Positions 1 to 7,349 of a stretch of DNA of 64,000 nucleotides are shown in pieces. The position numbers and the translations under genes are program-made. The stretch is from Cryobacterium luteum. GTDB taxonomy: Bacteria > Actinomycetota > Actinomycetes > Actinomycetales > Microbacteriaceae. Each line of letters begins with the position of its first letter. Position 1 is the stretch's first letter. The notes under the pieces are model-generated. The model saw only the letters and a list, made by a program, of their open reading frames with translations. It did not search any database and was not told the DNA's origin. The DNA is taken from NCBI RefSeq assembly GCF_900110125.1, contig NZ_FOCN01000003.1:186001-250000 (forward strand), read 5' to 3'.

Positions 1-2033
1 TCGCCTTCGTGGTTATGGACGAGGTGCACTACCTCGCGGACCGGTTTCGCGGAGCCGTATGGGAGGAAGTGATCATCCATCTTCCCCAGCCGGTGCGCAT
101 GGTCTCGCTCAGCGCGACGGTGTCGAACGCGGAAGAATTCGGAGACTGGTTGCAGGCCGTGCGCGGGGAGACCGACGTGATCGTGTCAGAGGAGCGTCCG
201 GTCCCGCTCGAGCAACACGTGCTCGTCAAAAACAATATGCTCGACCTGTTCGATTCGACGGGCCTGGTCGGCACCCACCGAGTCAACCCCGAACTGGTTC
301 GTTTGGCCCATGCCGGCGGGCGCTCGGCCGGCGGGCGCGGCCGAGGTTCCGGCCGGCAGAGCGGCGCCGTCGGGGGCTATCGGGGGCATGACACGCAGCG
401 CCCGCAGTTCGATGCCGGTCGGATGGATCGTGGCGACATCGTGCGCATGCTCGACGGCAAGCATTTGCTGCCGGCCATCTTCTTCATCTTCAGTCGGGTC
501 GGTTGCGACCAGGCCGTGCGGCAGGTTCTCCGCTCCGGGGTGCGTCTGACGCAGGAACACGAGCGCGAAGAAATTCGCCAGATCGTCGACGATCGGTGCC
601 GTACCCTGCTCGACGAAGACCTCGGCGTGCTCGGCTACTTCGAGTGGCTGGACGGCCTCGAACGCGGTGTCGCCGCCCACCACGCCGGTCTGCTGCCGGC
701 GTTCAAGGAGGTCGTGGAAGAGCTGTTCCAGAAGAAGCTCGTCAAGGCCGTGTTCGCGACCGAAACGCTTGCGCTCGGTATCAATATGCCGGCCCGCACG
801 GTTGTTCTCGACAAGCTGGAGAAGTTCAACGGTGAGGCTCGGGTGCCGATCACACCCGGGGAGTACACGCAGCTGACCGGTCGGGCCGGGCGCCGCGGCA
901 TCGACACTCTCGGCCACTCGGTGATCCAGTGGGCGCAGGGACTCGACCCCCAGGCCGTTGCCTCGCTCGCTTCCCGGCGAACCTATCCGTTGAATTCGAG
1001 CTTCAAGCCGACCTACAACATGGCCGTCAACCTCATCGACCAGTTCGGTGTCGTGCGCACCCGGGGAGTCCTGGAATCGTCGTTCGCGCAGTTCCAAGCC
1101 GATCGCGCGGTCGTCGACCTGGCCCGCTCGGTGCGCCAGCAAGAGGAGTCCCTGGCCGGGTTCAAGACCAGCATGACCTGCCACCTGGGCAATTTCGAGG
1201 ACTACTCGGCGATTCGTCGGCGTCTGACCGAGGTTGAACGCGAAGGTACCAAGGCCGATAATTCCTTACGCGGACAGCGCGACAAGCGTCAGCGGGAGGT
1301 AGCCAGCCTGCGCAAGCAGATGCGGGCGCACGGCTGCCACCACTGCCCCGACCGGGAGGCGCACTCCCGGTGGGCGGAACGCTGGTTCAAGCTCAAAGGC
1401 CAAAAGGATGCTCTCAACCAGCAAATCTCGCAGCGCACCGGAGCCATCGCCCGCGTTTTCGACCGGGTGACCGATGTTCTGCTCGGCTACGGGTACCTCG
1501 AATCCGACGCCAACGGCGCCATCGCGCTCAGCGAGAGCGGACGCATCCTGCGCCGCATCTACGCGGAACGGGACCTGCTCGTCGCCGAGTCCCTGCGCCG
1601 CGGGCTGTGGAACGAACTCGATGCCGCGAGCCTGGCAGCGATGGCCTGCGCGCTCGTCTTCGAGCCGCGCCGGGAAGAAGGACTCATCGATGCCCGCTAC
1701 CTGCCCAAGGGTGCCTTCCGGCCCGCCCTCGACGAGACGCAAGACCTGTGGAGCCGTATCGACGACCTCGAACGCGACCACAAACTACCCGGCAGTAATC
1801 CGCTTGCAGTGGGCCTCAGCCTGGCCATGTGGAAGTGGGCTCGCGGCGCGTCGTTGAGTGACGTGCTCTACGAGGCGGAGATGGCCGCCGGCGATTTCGT
1901 GCGCTGGACCAAGCAGACCATCGACCTGCTCGACCAACTCTCCATCGCCGGCGATGCACACGTCGGACCGACCGCCCGTTCAGCCATGGACGCCATCCGC
2001 CGCGGCATCGTCGCGTACTCCTCGGTAGCCTGA
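1..2033 (+). CDS. helY: DEAD/DEAH-box RNA helicase, HelY/Mtr4-like (5' truncated)
   Basis: C-terminal part of a superfamily 2 Ski2/Mtr4-type helicase, an ATP-dependent RNA helicase thought to act in RNA processing or decay. The reading frame is open from the first bases, so the start lies outside the window. The first visible motif is the Walker B box DEVH (motif II), followed by the motif III SAT (LSATVSNAEEF), the motif V region (ATETLALGINMPARTVV) and motif VI (QLTGRAGRRGID). The last 200 or so residues match the DSHCT domain that caps Ski2-like enzymes. A Cys/His patch (HGCHHCPDREAH) sits in the coiled-coil arch region. The Gly/Arg-rich loop after residue 100 is typical of actinobacterial HelY. 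lnt starts 7 bases after the stop, so the two are probably cotranscribed. Family assignment is firm; the RNA substrate is unknown. Confidence 0.9.
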   Translation, partial: AFVVMDEVHYLADRFRGAVWEEVIIHLPQPVRMVSLSATVSNAEEFGDWLQAVRGETDVIVSEERPVPLEQHVLVKNNMLDLFDSTGLVGTHRVNPELVRLAHAGGRSAGGRGRGSGRQSGAVGGYRGHDTQRPQFDAGRMDRGDIVRMLDGKHLLPAIFFIFSRVGCDQAVRQVLRSGVRLTQEHEREEIRQIVDDRCRTLLDEDLGVLGYFEWLDGLERGVAAHHAGLLPAFKEVVEELFQKKLVKAVFATETLALGINMPARTVVLDKLEKFNGEARVPITPGEYTQLTGRAGRRGIDTLGHSVIQWAQGLDPQAVASLASRRTYPLNSSFKPTYNMAVNLIDQFGVVRTRGVLESSFAQFQADRAVVDLARSVRQQEESLAGFKTSMTCHLGNFEDYSAIRRRLTEVEREGTKADNSLRGQRDKRQREVASLRKQMRAHGCHHCPDREAHSRWAERWFKLKGQKDALNQQISQRTGAIARVFDRVTDVLLGYGYLESDANGAIALSESGRILRRIYAERDLLVAESLRRGLWNELDAASLAAMACALVFEPRREEGLIDARYLPKGAFRPALDETQDLWSRIDDLERDHKLPGSNPLAVGLSLAMWKWARGASLSDVLYEAEMAAGDFVRWTKQTIDLLDQLSIAGDAHVGPTARSAMDAIRRGIVAYSSVA

Positions 2034-2040
2034 ACCGGCC

Positions 2041-3567
2041 ATGTGGGGGAGTGAGCGAGCGTTCAGCCTGCCGTTGTGGGCATCCGTTCTCGTCGCTGCG
2101 GGCGCCGGCGCGATCCTCGACGCCGGTTTTCCCGATCGTGACTGGTGGTTTCTCGCACCCGTGGGCGTCGCGCTCATGCTCCTGGCTCTGCTCGGCCGCA
2201 GCCTGGGCACCGGGTTGCTCGTAGGCCTGGTGGCCGGACTGTCGTTCTGGCTGATCCACATCTTCTGGATCACGCTGTACCTCGGCCTCGTGCCATGGTT
2301 CGCGCTCGGCGGGTTGCAGAGCCTGTTCTTCTCGGCCGGACTCGGCTTCACCGCCGTCGTGCTGCGGCATGGTCAGCGTGTCTGGCCAGGCGTCTGGGGT
2401 CGGCTCGGAGTCGTGCCGGTGATTGTCGCCGGTCTGTGGACGGCGCGTGAAGCCATCAGCGCCGTCTGGCCCTACGGGGGGTTCGCCTGGGGCCGGATCG
2501 CGCTCTCGCAGTCGGAGAGCCCGTTCGCGCCACTCGTCGCGTGGGTGGGCTTGTCCGGCCTGAGCTTTCTCCTGGTCTGGCTGAGCGCCCTCGCCGTGCA
2601 GCTGTTCCGCGAGCCCGAGCTGGCTCGGGCCGTGCGCGTGGGCGTTGCCCTCGGCGCCGTCGCGCTCCTGCTCGCCATACCGGCCTGGCCGACCATTCAG
2701 AGCGGCACGACGCGCCTGGCCGCAGTGCAGGGCAATGCGGATGCCGGACTGTTCGCCGAGTACGCTCCCGGTCAGATTCTGCAGGACCACACCTCGGCTA
2801 CCCTGCCGCTGCTTGACGAGACCGTCGATTTCGTGGTGTGGCCGGAGAACGCGAGCGACATCGACCCCACCCGATCGGCAGCCGCGGCACAGGTGCTCGA
2901 CTACATCAGCACCGAAATGGATGCCCCCCTCATCACCGGCACCATCACCCGGCCTGAAGACACCTATTACAACAGCTCATTGCTCTGGAAGAGCGGGCAG
3001 GGAGCAGTCGACGTCTATGACAAGATCCATCCGGTGCCGTTCGCGGAATACATGCCGGATCGGGCTTTCTGGCGACCGTTCGCCCCAGACCTGATCGATC
3101 TGATCGGGCGCGACTACGGTATCGGTACCCGCGACAATATCTTCGACATCGACGGCGTGCTGGCCGGTATCGCGATCTGCTTCGACATCGCCGACGATCA
3201 GCTGGTGCACGAGATGATCGACGGAAACGCCGAGATCATCCTCGCCCAAACCAACAACGCCGATTTCGGCCACACCGACGAGAGTGTGCAACAACTCGCC
3301 ATCGCCCGGCTGCGTGCGCTGGAAACCTCACGCACTGTGGTGAATATCTCCACCGTCGGGTCGAGCGCCATCATCACTCCTGACGGACAGACGCTGGACA
3401 GCCTGCCAACCTTTACAGCAGGTGCCATGGTGCAGACCGTGCCGCTCAGCGACACCCTCACGCCCGCCATGGTGGCCGGCCGCGTTGTGGAGTGGCTAGT
3501 TTCGGGGCTGGGCCTTGCCGGTCTGGCGCTCTGCAGTGCTGCCGCTCGGCGCCTGCGCCGCAGCTAG
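2041..3567 (+). CDS. lnt: Apolipoprotein N-acyltransferase
   Basis: Membrane enzyme that transfers an acyl chain from a phospholipid to the N-terminal Cys of diacylated lipoproteins. Around six hydrophobic segments occupy the first 220 residues, followed by an extracytoplasmic nitrilase domain and a final anchor helix near residue 490. The Glu-Lys-Cys catalytic triad of the family is visible as Glu269 (VVWPENAS), Lys328 (YDKIHPVPF) and Cys380 (ICFDIADD). Length (508 aa) is normal. The ATG follows the helicase stop by 7 bases and has no clear Shine-Dalgarno, so translation may be coupled. The actinobacterial enzyme is known in mycobacteria; lipoprotein substrates in this window include CtaC. 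Confidence 0.93.
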   Translation: MWGSERAFSLPLWASVLVAAGAGAILDAGFPDRDWWFLAPVGVALMLLALLGRSLGTGLLVGLVAGLSFWLIHIFWITLYLGLVPWFALGGLQSLFFSAGLGFTAVVLRHGQRVWPGVWGRLGVVPVIVAGLWTAREAISAVWPYGGFAWGRIALSQSESPFAPLVAWVGLSGLSFLLVWLSALAVQLFREPELARAVRVGVALGAVALLLAIPAWPTIQSGTTRLAAVQGNADAGLFAEYAPGQILQDHTSATLPLLDETVDFVVWPENASDIDPTRSAAAAQVLDYISTEMDAPLITGTITRPEDTYYNSSLLWKSGQGAVDVYDKIHPVPFAEYMPDRAFWRPFAPDLIDLIGRDYGIGTRDNIFDIDGVLAGIAICFDIADDQLVHEMIDGNAEIILAQTNNADFGHTDESVQQLAIARLRALETSRTVVNISTVGSSAIITPDGQTLDSLPTFTAGAMVQTVPLSDTLTPAMVAGRVVEWLVSGLGLAGLALCSAAARRLRRS

Positions 3568-3627
3568 TCGTTCCCCGCTGACTGCCCTGTCGACGGACCT
3601 GTGTCGGAACGGCCGGGTTAACCAACG

Positions 3628-3655
3628 ACGACCCCGCCACGAGGAGCGGGGTCGT
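3628..3655. terminator. Bidirectional hairpin terminator between lnt and rbpA
   Basis: Perfect 10-bp inverted repeat (arms 3628-3637 and 3646-3655, loop 8 nt) in the gap between two convergent genes. There is no strong T-tract on either side, so it is a candidate for both strands. Confidence 0.6.
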
Positions 3656-3672
3656 GCGGCTGCGATCGGCTC

Positions 3673-4041
3673 TCAGGCGCCGATCTTTTGCTGGCCACCA
3701 CGGCGCAGACGCAACACGGAGAGGCGCTCTTCGAGCAACTCTTCGAGTTCGTCCCTGGTGCGACGTTCCAACAACATGTCCCAGTGGGTCCGAGGAATCT
3801 TCTCGTCGGAGTGGTCGACGATCACCGGCAGGGAGTCGACGAGCCGGGTCGCCGTCCGTGCACAGTATTTGCATTCCCATTCGTCCGGAGCTTCAGCTTC
3901 GGCCGAAAAAATCATTACCGTCTCTCGCCCACAAGTCTCACACCGGTAGGTGTGCGGAACTCGGGGGGAGAAGGTGACGCCTTCTTCGCTCTGTAGGCTT
4001 TGTGCGCCCAATCTCATGCCACGCAAACTGCGGTCAGCCAT
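3673..4041 (-). CDS. rbpA: RNA polymerase-binding protein RbpA
   Basis: Actinobacteria-specific transcription factor that binds the RNA polymerase beta' subunit and the principal sigma factor and stabilises the open complex. The N-terminal tail is followed by the core domain, here with Cys pairs CETCG and CKYC (residues about 35-60), then the basic linker and the sigma-interaction domain (THWDMLLERRTRDELEELL). Length (122 aa) is typical. The start ATG has a good Shine-Dalgarno (GAGAGGAGA) on the minus strand. Its partner, the principal sigma factor, is also in this window at 36901-38190. A candidate sigma-R-type promoter lies upstream. Confidence 0.96.
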   Translation of the reverse strand: MADRSLRGMRLGAQSLQSEEGVTFSPRVPHTYRCETCGRETVMIFSAEAEAPDEWECKYCARTATRLVDSLPVIVDHSDEKIPRTHWDMLLERRTRDELEELLEERLSVLRLRRGGQQKIGA

Positions 4042-4096
4042 AGTGTGGTCTCCTCTCGCTCGCGATCACAGATTCGATCACGCTTTCACAGTTCTA

Positions 4097-4124
4097 AACC
4101 ATCAAGCTGGGTATTAACCTTCCC
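4097..4124 (-). promoter_or_regulatory. Candidate sigma-R-type promoter of rbpA
   Basis: On the minus strand GGGAAG (4124-4119) and GGTT (4100-4097) are separated by about 19 nt, resembling the actinobacterial sigma-R/SigH consensus GGAAT-N18/19-GTT. rbpA is a known sigma-R target in Streptomyces. The match is imperfect and rests on pattern alone. Confidence 0.4.
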
Positions 4125-4150
4125 GGACCCCCCATTCTGGGAGGTAATTC

Positions 4151-4915
4151 TCAGGTTCGGCGGGTAAGGGCGGCGACAGCAAGATCCGTGCGGTCCGTGA
4201 CCAATCCGTCGACACCGAGGTCGAGGAGTCTCATCATGTCGTGGGGGTCGTTGACGGTCCACACGTGAACCTCGACTCCTGCTCGGTGCATCATCGTGAC
4301 GAATCGGGGCGTGACGATTCGAACGGGGCCGGCTCGTTCGGGAACCTGCACGGCGACACAGCCCTCGAGGACCCGGCGAACGAGGGCGGTCAGTCCTAAA
4401 TTTGCCGCCGCTACAGCCCGACCCACGAGGGGTGCCGATGCCGACGAGACCACACCGGGCAGCAGGCTGACCACGCGTCGGCGGCGGTGCTCATTGAACG
4501 AGGTCACGAGGACCCGAGCGGTGGCTCGCTGGTCTTTGATCGCACGGGCAGCGGGTTCGGCGGCGGCATCCGTTTTGATATCGATATTGAACAAGGCGGC
4601 AGGAAACGCCTCGAGCGCATCCGCAAGGGCGGTGAAACCCTGCCCGTAGCCCAGATTGATGTGTCTCAACTCGGCCATGGTCAGCTGATCGATGCGCACG
4701 TCCCGGTCCAGGCTCGCCAGATCGGGATCGTGGCTGATGACGGCCACACCGTCGAGCGACACGTGCACGTCGGTCTCGAGGTGGGTGGCCCCGCCCGCGA
4801 GCGCCTTCACGAAGGCGAGCAGAGTGTTTTCCGGTGCCTCCTGTGCCAGCCCGCGGTGGGCGAATACCCGGGGCGACGGTGCGGTCAAGAACTCCGACTG
4901 CGCGCTTTCGCCCAC
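4151..4915 (-). CDS. Glycerophosphodiester phosphodiesterase
   Basis: GDPD-family TIM-barrel enzyme that hydrolyses glycerophosphodiesters to glycerol 3-phosphate and an alcohol. The N-terminal catalytic signature is clear: AHRG with the first His, then ENTLLAF, then LETDVHVSLDG with the metal-binding Glu and Asp, and SHDP with the second His. The C-terminal barrel end (VHVWTVNDPHDMMRLLDLGVDGLVTDRTD) is also canonical. There is no signal peptide, so it is probably cytoplasmic. It stops 109 bases from the rbpA start and lies just downstream of the stomatin gene on the same strand (3-base gap), so it is likely the last gene of that operon. Confidence 0.93.
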   Translation of the reverse strand: MGESAQSEFLTAPSPRVFAHRGLAQEAPENTLLAFVKALAGGATHLETDVHVSLDGVAVISHDPDLASLDRDVRIDQLTMAELRHINLGYGQGFTALADALEAFPAALFNIDIKTDAAAEPAARAIKDQRATARVLVTSFNEHRRRRVVSLLPGVVSSASAPLVGRAVAAANLGLTALVRRVLEGCVAVQVPERAGPVRIVTPRFVTMMHRAGVEVHVWTVNDPHDMMRLLDLGVDGLVTDRTDLAVAALTRRT

Positions 4916-4918
4916 CGG

Positions 4919-5884
4919 TTAGACCCGAGGCGAGGCGGATGCCGCCGGTGCAGCCCCTCCGGACGGTGCAGCCCCGGGGGACTGGGCCGCATTCGCACCG
5001 AACGCGCTGCCGATGCCCTTCATCGCTTCGGTCAATTCACTCGGCACAATCCACAGCTTGTTGGCGCTGCCTTCGGCCAGTTTCGGCAGGGTGAGCAGGT
5101 ACTGGTAGGCGAGCAATTTCGGGTCGGGATCGCCGTCGTGAATAGCCTTGAACACCGTGGTGATTGCTTCGGCTTCGCCCTGGGCGCGCAGAACGGCGGC
5201 TTTGGCGTCACCTTCGGCCTCGAGGATCGCCGCCTGGCGCGCGCCCTCAGCCGTGAGGATGGCTGACTGTTTGGTGCCCTCCGCAGTCAGGATGAGCGCG
5301 CGGCGGTCTCGCTCGGCCCGCATCTGCTTTTCCATTGAATCCTGGATGGAGTGGGGCGGTTCGATCGCCTTGAGTTCGACTCGGCCCACACGAATGCCCC
5401 ATTTGCCGGTGGCCTCATCGAGCACGATGCGCAGCTGGCTGTTGATGTTGTCCCGGCTGGTCAGAGCCTCCTCGAGGTTCAGCCCGCCGACCACGTTCCG
5501 CAGGGTCGTAGTGGTGAGCTGCTCGACCGCACCGAGGTAGTTGTTGATCTCGTAGGTCGCGGCGCGGGCATCCGTCACCTGAAAATAGACGACGGTGTCA
5601 ATGGAGACGACGAGGTTGTCCTCGGTGATCACCGGCTGCGGGGGGAACGAAACGACCTGCTCACGAATATCGAGCAGCGGGCGCACCCGGTCAACGAAGG
5701 GCACGAGCAGATTGAGTCCGGGCAGCAGCGTCTTGTGATACTTACCGAGGCGTTCCACGACGCCGGCGTTGCCCTGCGGAATGATGCGAATGGCGCGTAC
5801 GAGTATGACGATGACGAACACCGCCAGAACGGCGAGCAGGGCGATCACGAAGATCTGCCCGATGAAGGCTGCGGGATCAAGCAT
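4919..5884 (-). CDS. SPFH/Band 7 stomatin-like membrane protein (paraslipin)
   Basis: Stomatin/prohibitin family scaffold protein, a membrane-anchored oligomer usually paired with an NfeD protein. One N-terminal membrane helix (residues about 8-30), then the SPFH domain beginning IIPQGNAGVVERLGKYH, then a long Ala/Glu-rich coiled coil with repeats such as LTAEGTKQSAILTAEGARQ, then an Ala/Pro/Gly tail. I chose the ATG at 5884, not the upstream in-frame one at 5995, because it has a GAAAGGA Shine-Dalgarno and the upstream stretch overlaps NfeD. The gene overlaps the end of the NfeD gene by 8 bases, the usual stomatin/NfeD operon arrangement. Function is membrane-domain organisation or protease control; the exact role is unknown. 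Confidence 0.9.
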   Translation of the reverse strand: MLDPAAFIGQIFVIALLAVLAVFVIVILVRAIRIIPQGNAGVVERLGKYHKTLLPGLNLLVPFVDRVRPLLDIREQVVSFPPQPVITEDNLVVSIDTVVYFQVTDARAATYEINNYLGAVEQLTTTTLRNVVGGLNLEEALTSRDNINSQLRIVLDEATGKWGIRVGRVELKAIEPPHSIQDSMEKQMRAERDRRALILTAEGTKQSAILTAEGARQAAILEAEGDAKAAVLRAQGEAEAITTVFKAIHDGDPDPKLLAYQYLLTLPKLAEGSANKLWIVPSELTEAMKGIGSAFGANAAQSPGAAPSGGAAPAASASPRV

Positions 5885-6368
5885 GGTTCTGGGTCCTTTC
5901 AGCGGAGAAGACGACGGCGGTGGAGCCCTCGATGAGATGCACGGTGACCAGCTGGCCTGGTTCCACGCTGGATCGGAAACCGATGCTGTCTCCACCGGGT
6001 GTCAGCAGCCGAGCCGTCCAGGTTTCGCCATTGGCGAGTTTCACGAGCCCGCCGGTCTCGGTGACGGTCGAGACGACCCGGCCGGTCATGCCGATCAGGG
6101 CATCGATGTTGCTTCGCGCCGGATCGCCGCCCTTCCGCAGGGCCCGCAACAGGAACGGGCGGATGGTCAGGAGTAGCAGAACCGACAGTCCGGCGGCAAC
6201 CACGATCTGCAGCCACCAGTCCAGGCCGAGCAGATTGGCAGCGAGGCCTCCGAGACTGCCAATGGAAATCATGAGGAAGGTGAATTCCAGGCTCAGCAGT
6301 TCGATGGTGATGGCCACGAGAATAAACACGAGCCATAAAATCCAGAGATAGTCGGTCAGGTCGACCAT
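5877..6368 (-). CDS. NfeD family membrane protein
   Basis: Short NfeD protein (163 aa) with two or three N-terminal membrane helices (WILWLVFILVAITIELL; then FLMISIGSLGGLAANLL and WLQIVVAAGLSVLLLL) and a C-terminal OB-fold beta-barrel (residues about 90-155, GMTGRVVSTVTETGGLVKL). The start at 6368 follows a GGGGAAGGTG Shine-Dalgarno; the in-frame extension to 6614 has no such signal. NfeD proteins partner stomatins, and the 8-base overlap with the downstream Band 7 gene supports this. Confidence 0.88.
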   Translation of the reverse strand: MVDLTDYLWILWLVFILVAITIELLSLEFTFLMISIGSLGGLAANLLGLDWWLQIVVAAGLSVLLLLTIRPFLLRALRKGGDPARSNIDALIGMTGRVVSTVTETGGLVKLANGETWTARLLTPGGDSIGFRSSVEPGQLVTVHLIEGSTAVVFSAERTQNHA

Positions 6369-6531
6369 GGGTGACACCTTCCCCAATCCGTTTCCCTTCG
6401 AAACTAGCAGGTGCCGACGACAACACGCCGGGGGAGCGACCGAGGCTTGTTGATAAGGTCGAAACCTGATGGGATGGCCGATCAGGCCAAACTTTGCCAG
6501 GAATAATCTGATCGAACTTAGAGGAGCACGC

Positions 6532-7296
6532 GTGACCAATCCACTTGCAGCAGGATCACTCGAGGGCAAGCGTGTACTCGTCACAGGCTCGTCCCGCGGC
6601 ATCGGCGCCGACACTGTCGGCTATTTCGCGCAGGCCGGAGCCCGCGTGGTCATCAACTACCGCAATAAAGAGGCACGAGCCAACAAACTCGCCGACGCTA
6701 TTCGCGCCGCTGGGGGAGAAGCCATCACCGCCGGCGCCGACCTGACCGATCCGGCATCGGTCACGGCGATGTTCGCGACCATTGAGGCGGAATACGGTGG
6801 CCTCGACATCCTCGTGATGAACGCTTCTGGCGGCATGGAAAGCGGTATGGCCGAGGACTACGCCATGACCCTCAACCGTGACGCGCAGGTGAACTTGCTC
6901 ACCGAGGCCATTCCGCTGCTCGGCGACGACTCGCGAATTGTCTATGTCACCAGCCACCAGGCACACTTCATCAAGACCACCCCAACCATGCCGGAGTACG
7001 AGCCGGTCGCCCGCAGCAAGCGTGCAGGAGAGGACGCCCTGCGCGCCGTCATCCCGCAGCTGGAGGAGTCCGGGATCGGCTTCGTCGTCGTCTCTGGTGA
7101 CATGATCGAGGGCACCATCACGGCGACTCTCCTTGAACGGTCCAACCCGGGCGCTCTGAGCGCCCGCAAGGAGGCCGCGGGGCGGCTGTATAACGTCAGC
7201 GAGTTCGCGGCGGAGGTCGTCCGGGCCGCGGTCGAACCGGTTCCGGTCGGCAACACCCGCCTCGTTGGCGACACGAGCGGCTTCGCCGGCGACTAG
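6532..7296 (+). CDS. SDR family oxidoreductase with atypical catalytic motif
   Basis: Rossmann-fold short-chain dehydrogenase/reductase of 254 aa. The dinucleotide-binding TGSSRGIG (residues 19-26) and a structural NASG (97-100, in place of NNAG) are present. The catalytic Ser is probably Ser141 (VTSHQ). The usual Tyr-x-x-x-Lys is not intact: Tyr156 and Lys163 are seven residues apart (YEPVARSK), and the residue four before Lys163 is Val159. It may use a shifted geometry or may not be a normal oxidoreductase. The GTG start at 6532 was chosen for the GAGGAG box 6-10 nt upstream; the first in-frame ATG at 6469 has none. It is a monocistron between the divergent NfeD operon and the UvrA-like gene. 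The substrate is unknown. Confidence 0.85.
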   Translation: MTNPLAAGSLEGKRVLVTGSSRGIGADTVGYFAQAGARVVINYRNKEARANKLADAIRAAGGEAITAGADLTDPASVTAMFATIEAEYGGLDILVMNASGGMESGMAEDYAMTLNRDAQVNLLTEAIPLLGDDSRIVYVTSHQAHFIKTTPTMPEYEPVARSKRAGEDALRAVIPQLEESGIGFVVVSGDMIEGTITATLLERSNPGALSARKEAAGRLYNVSEFAAEVVRAAVEPVPVGNTRLVGDTSGFAGD

Positions 7297-7349
7297 CCGG
7301 TGGTCGACGCCGTGCCCGAATCGCGCAAAATGGAGTCATAGGAGAACCG

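Noticed and set aside
186-1184. 332-residue minus-strand open frame
   Set aside because: Antisense of the HelY helicase gene, whose motifs are unmistakable.
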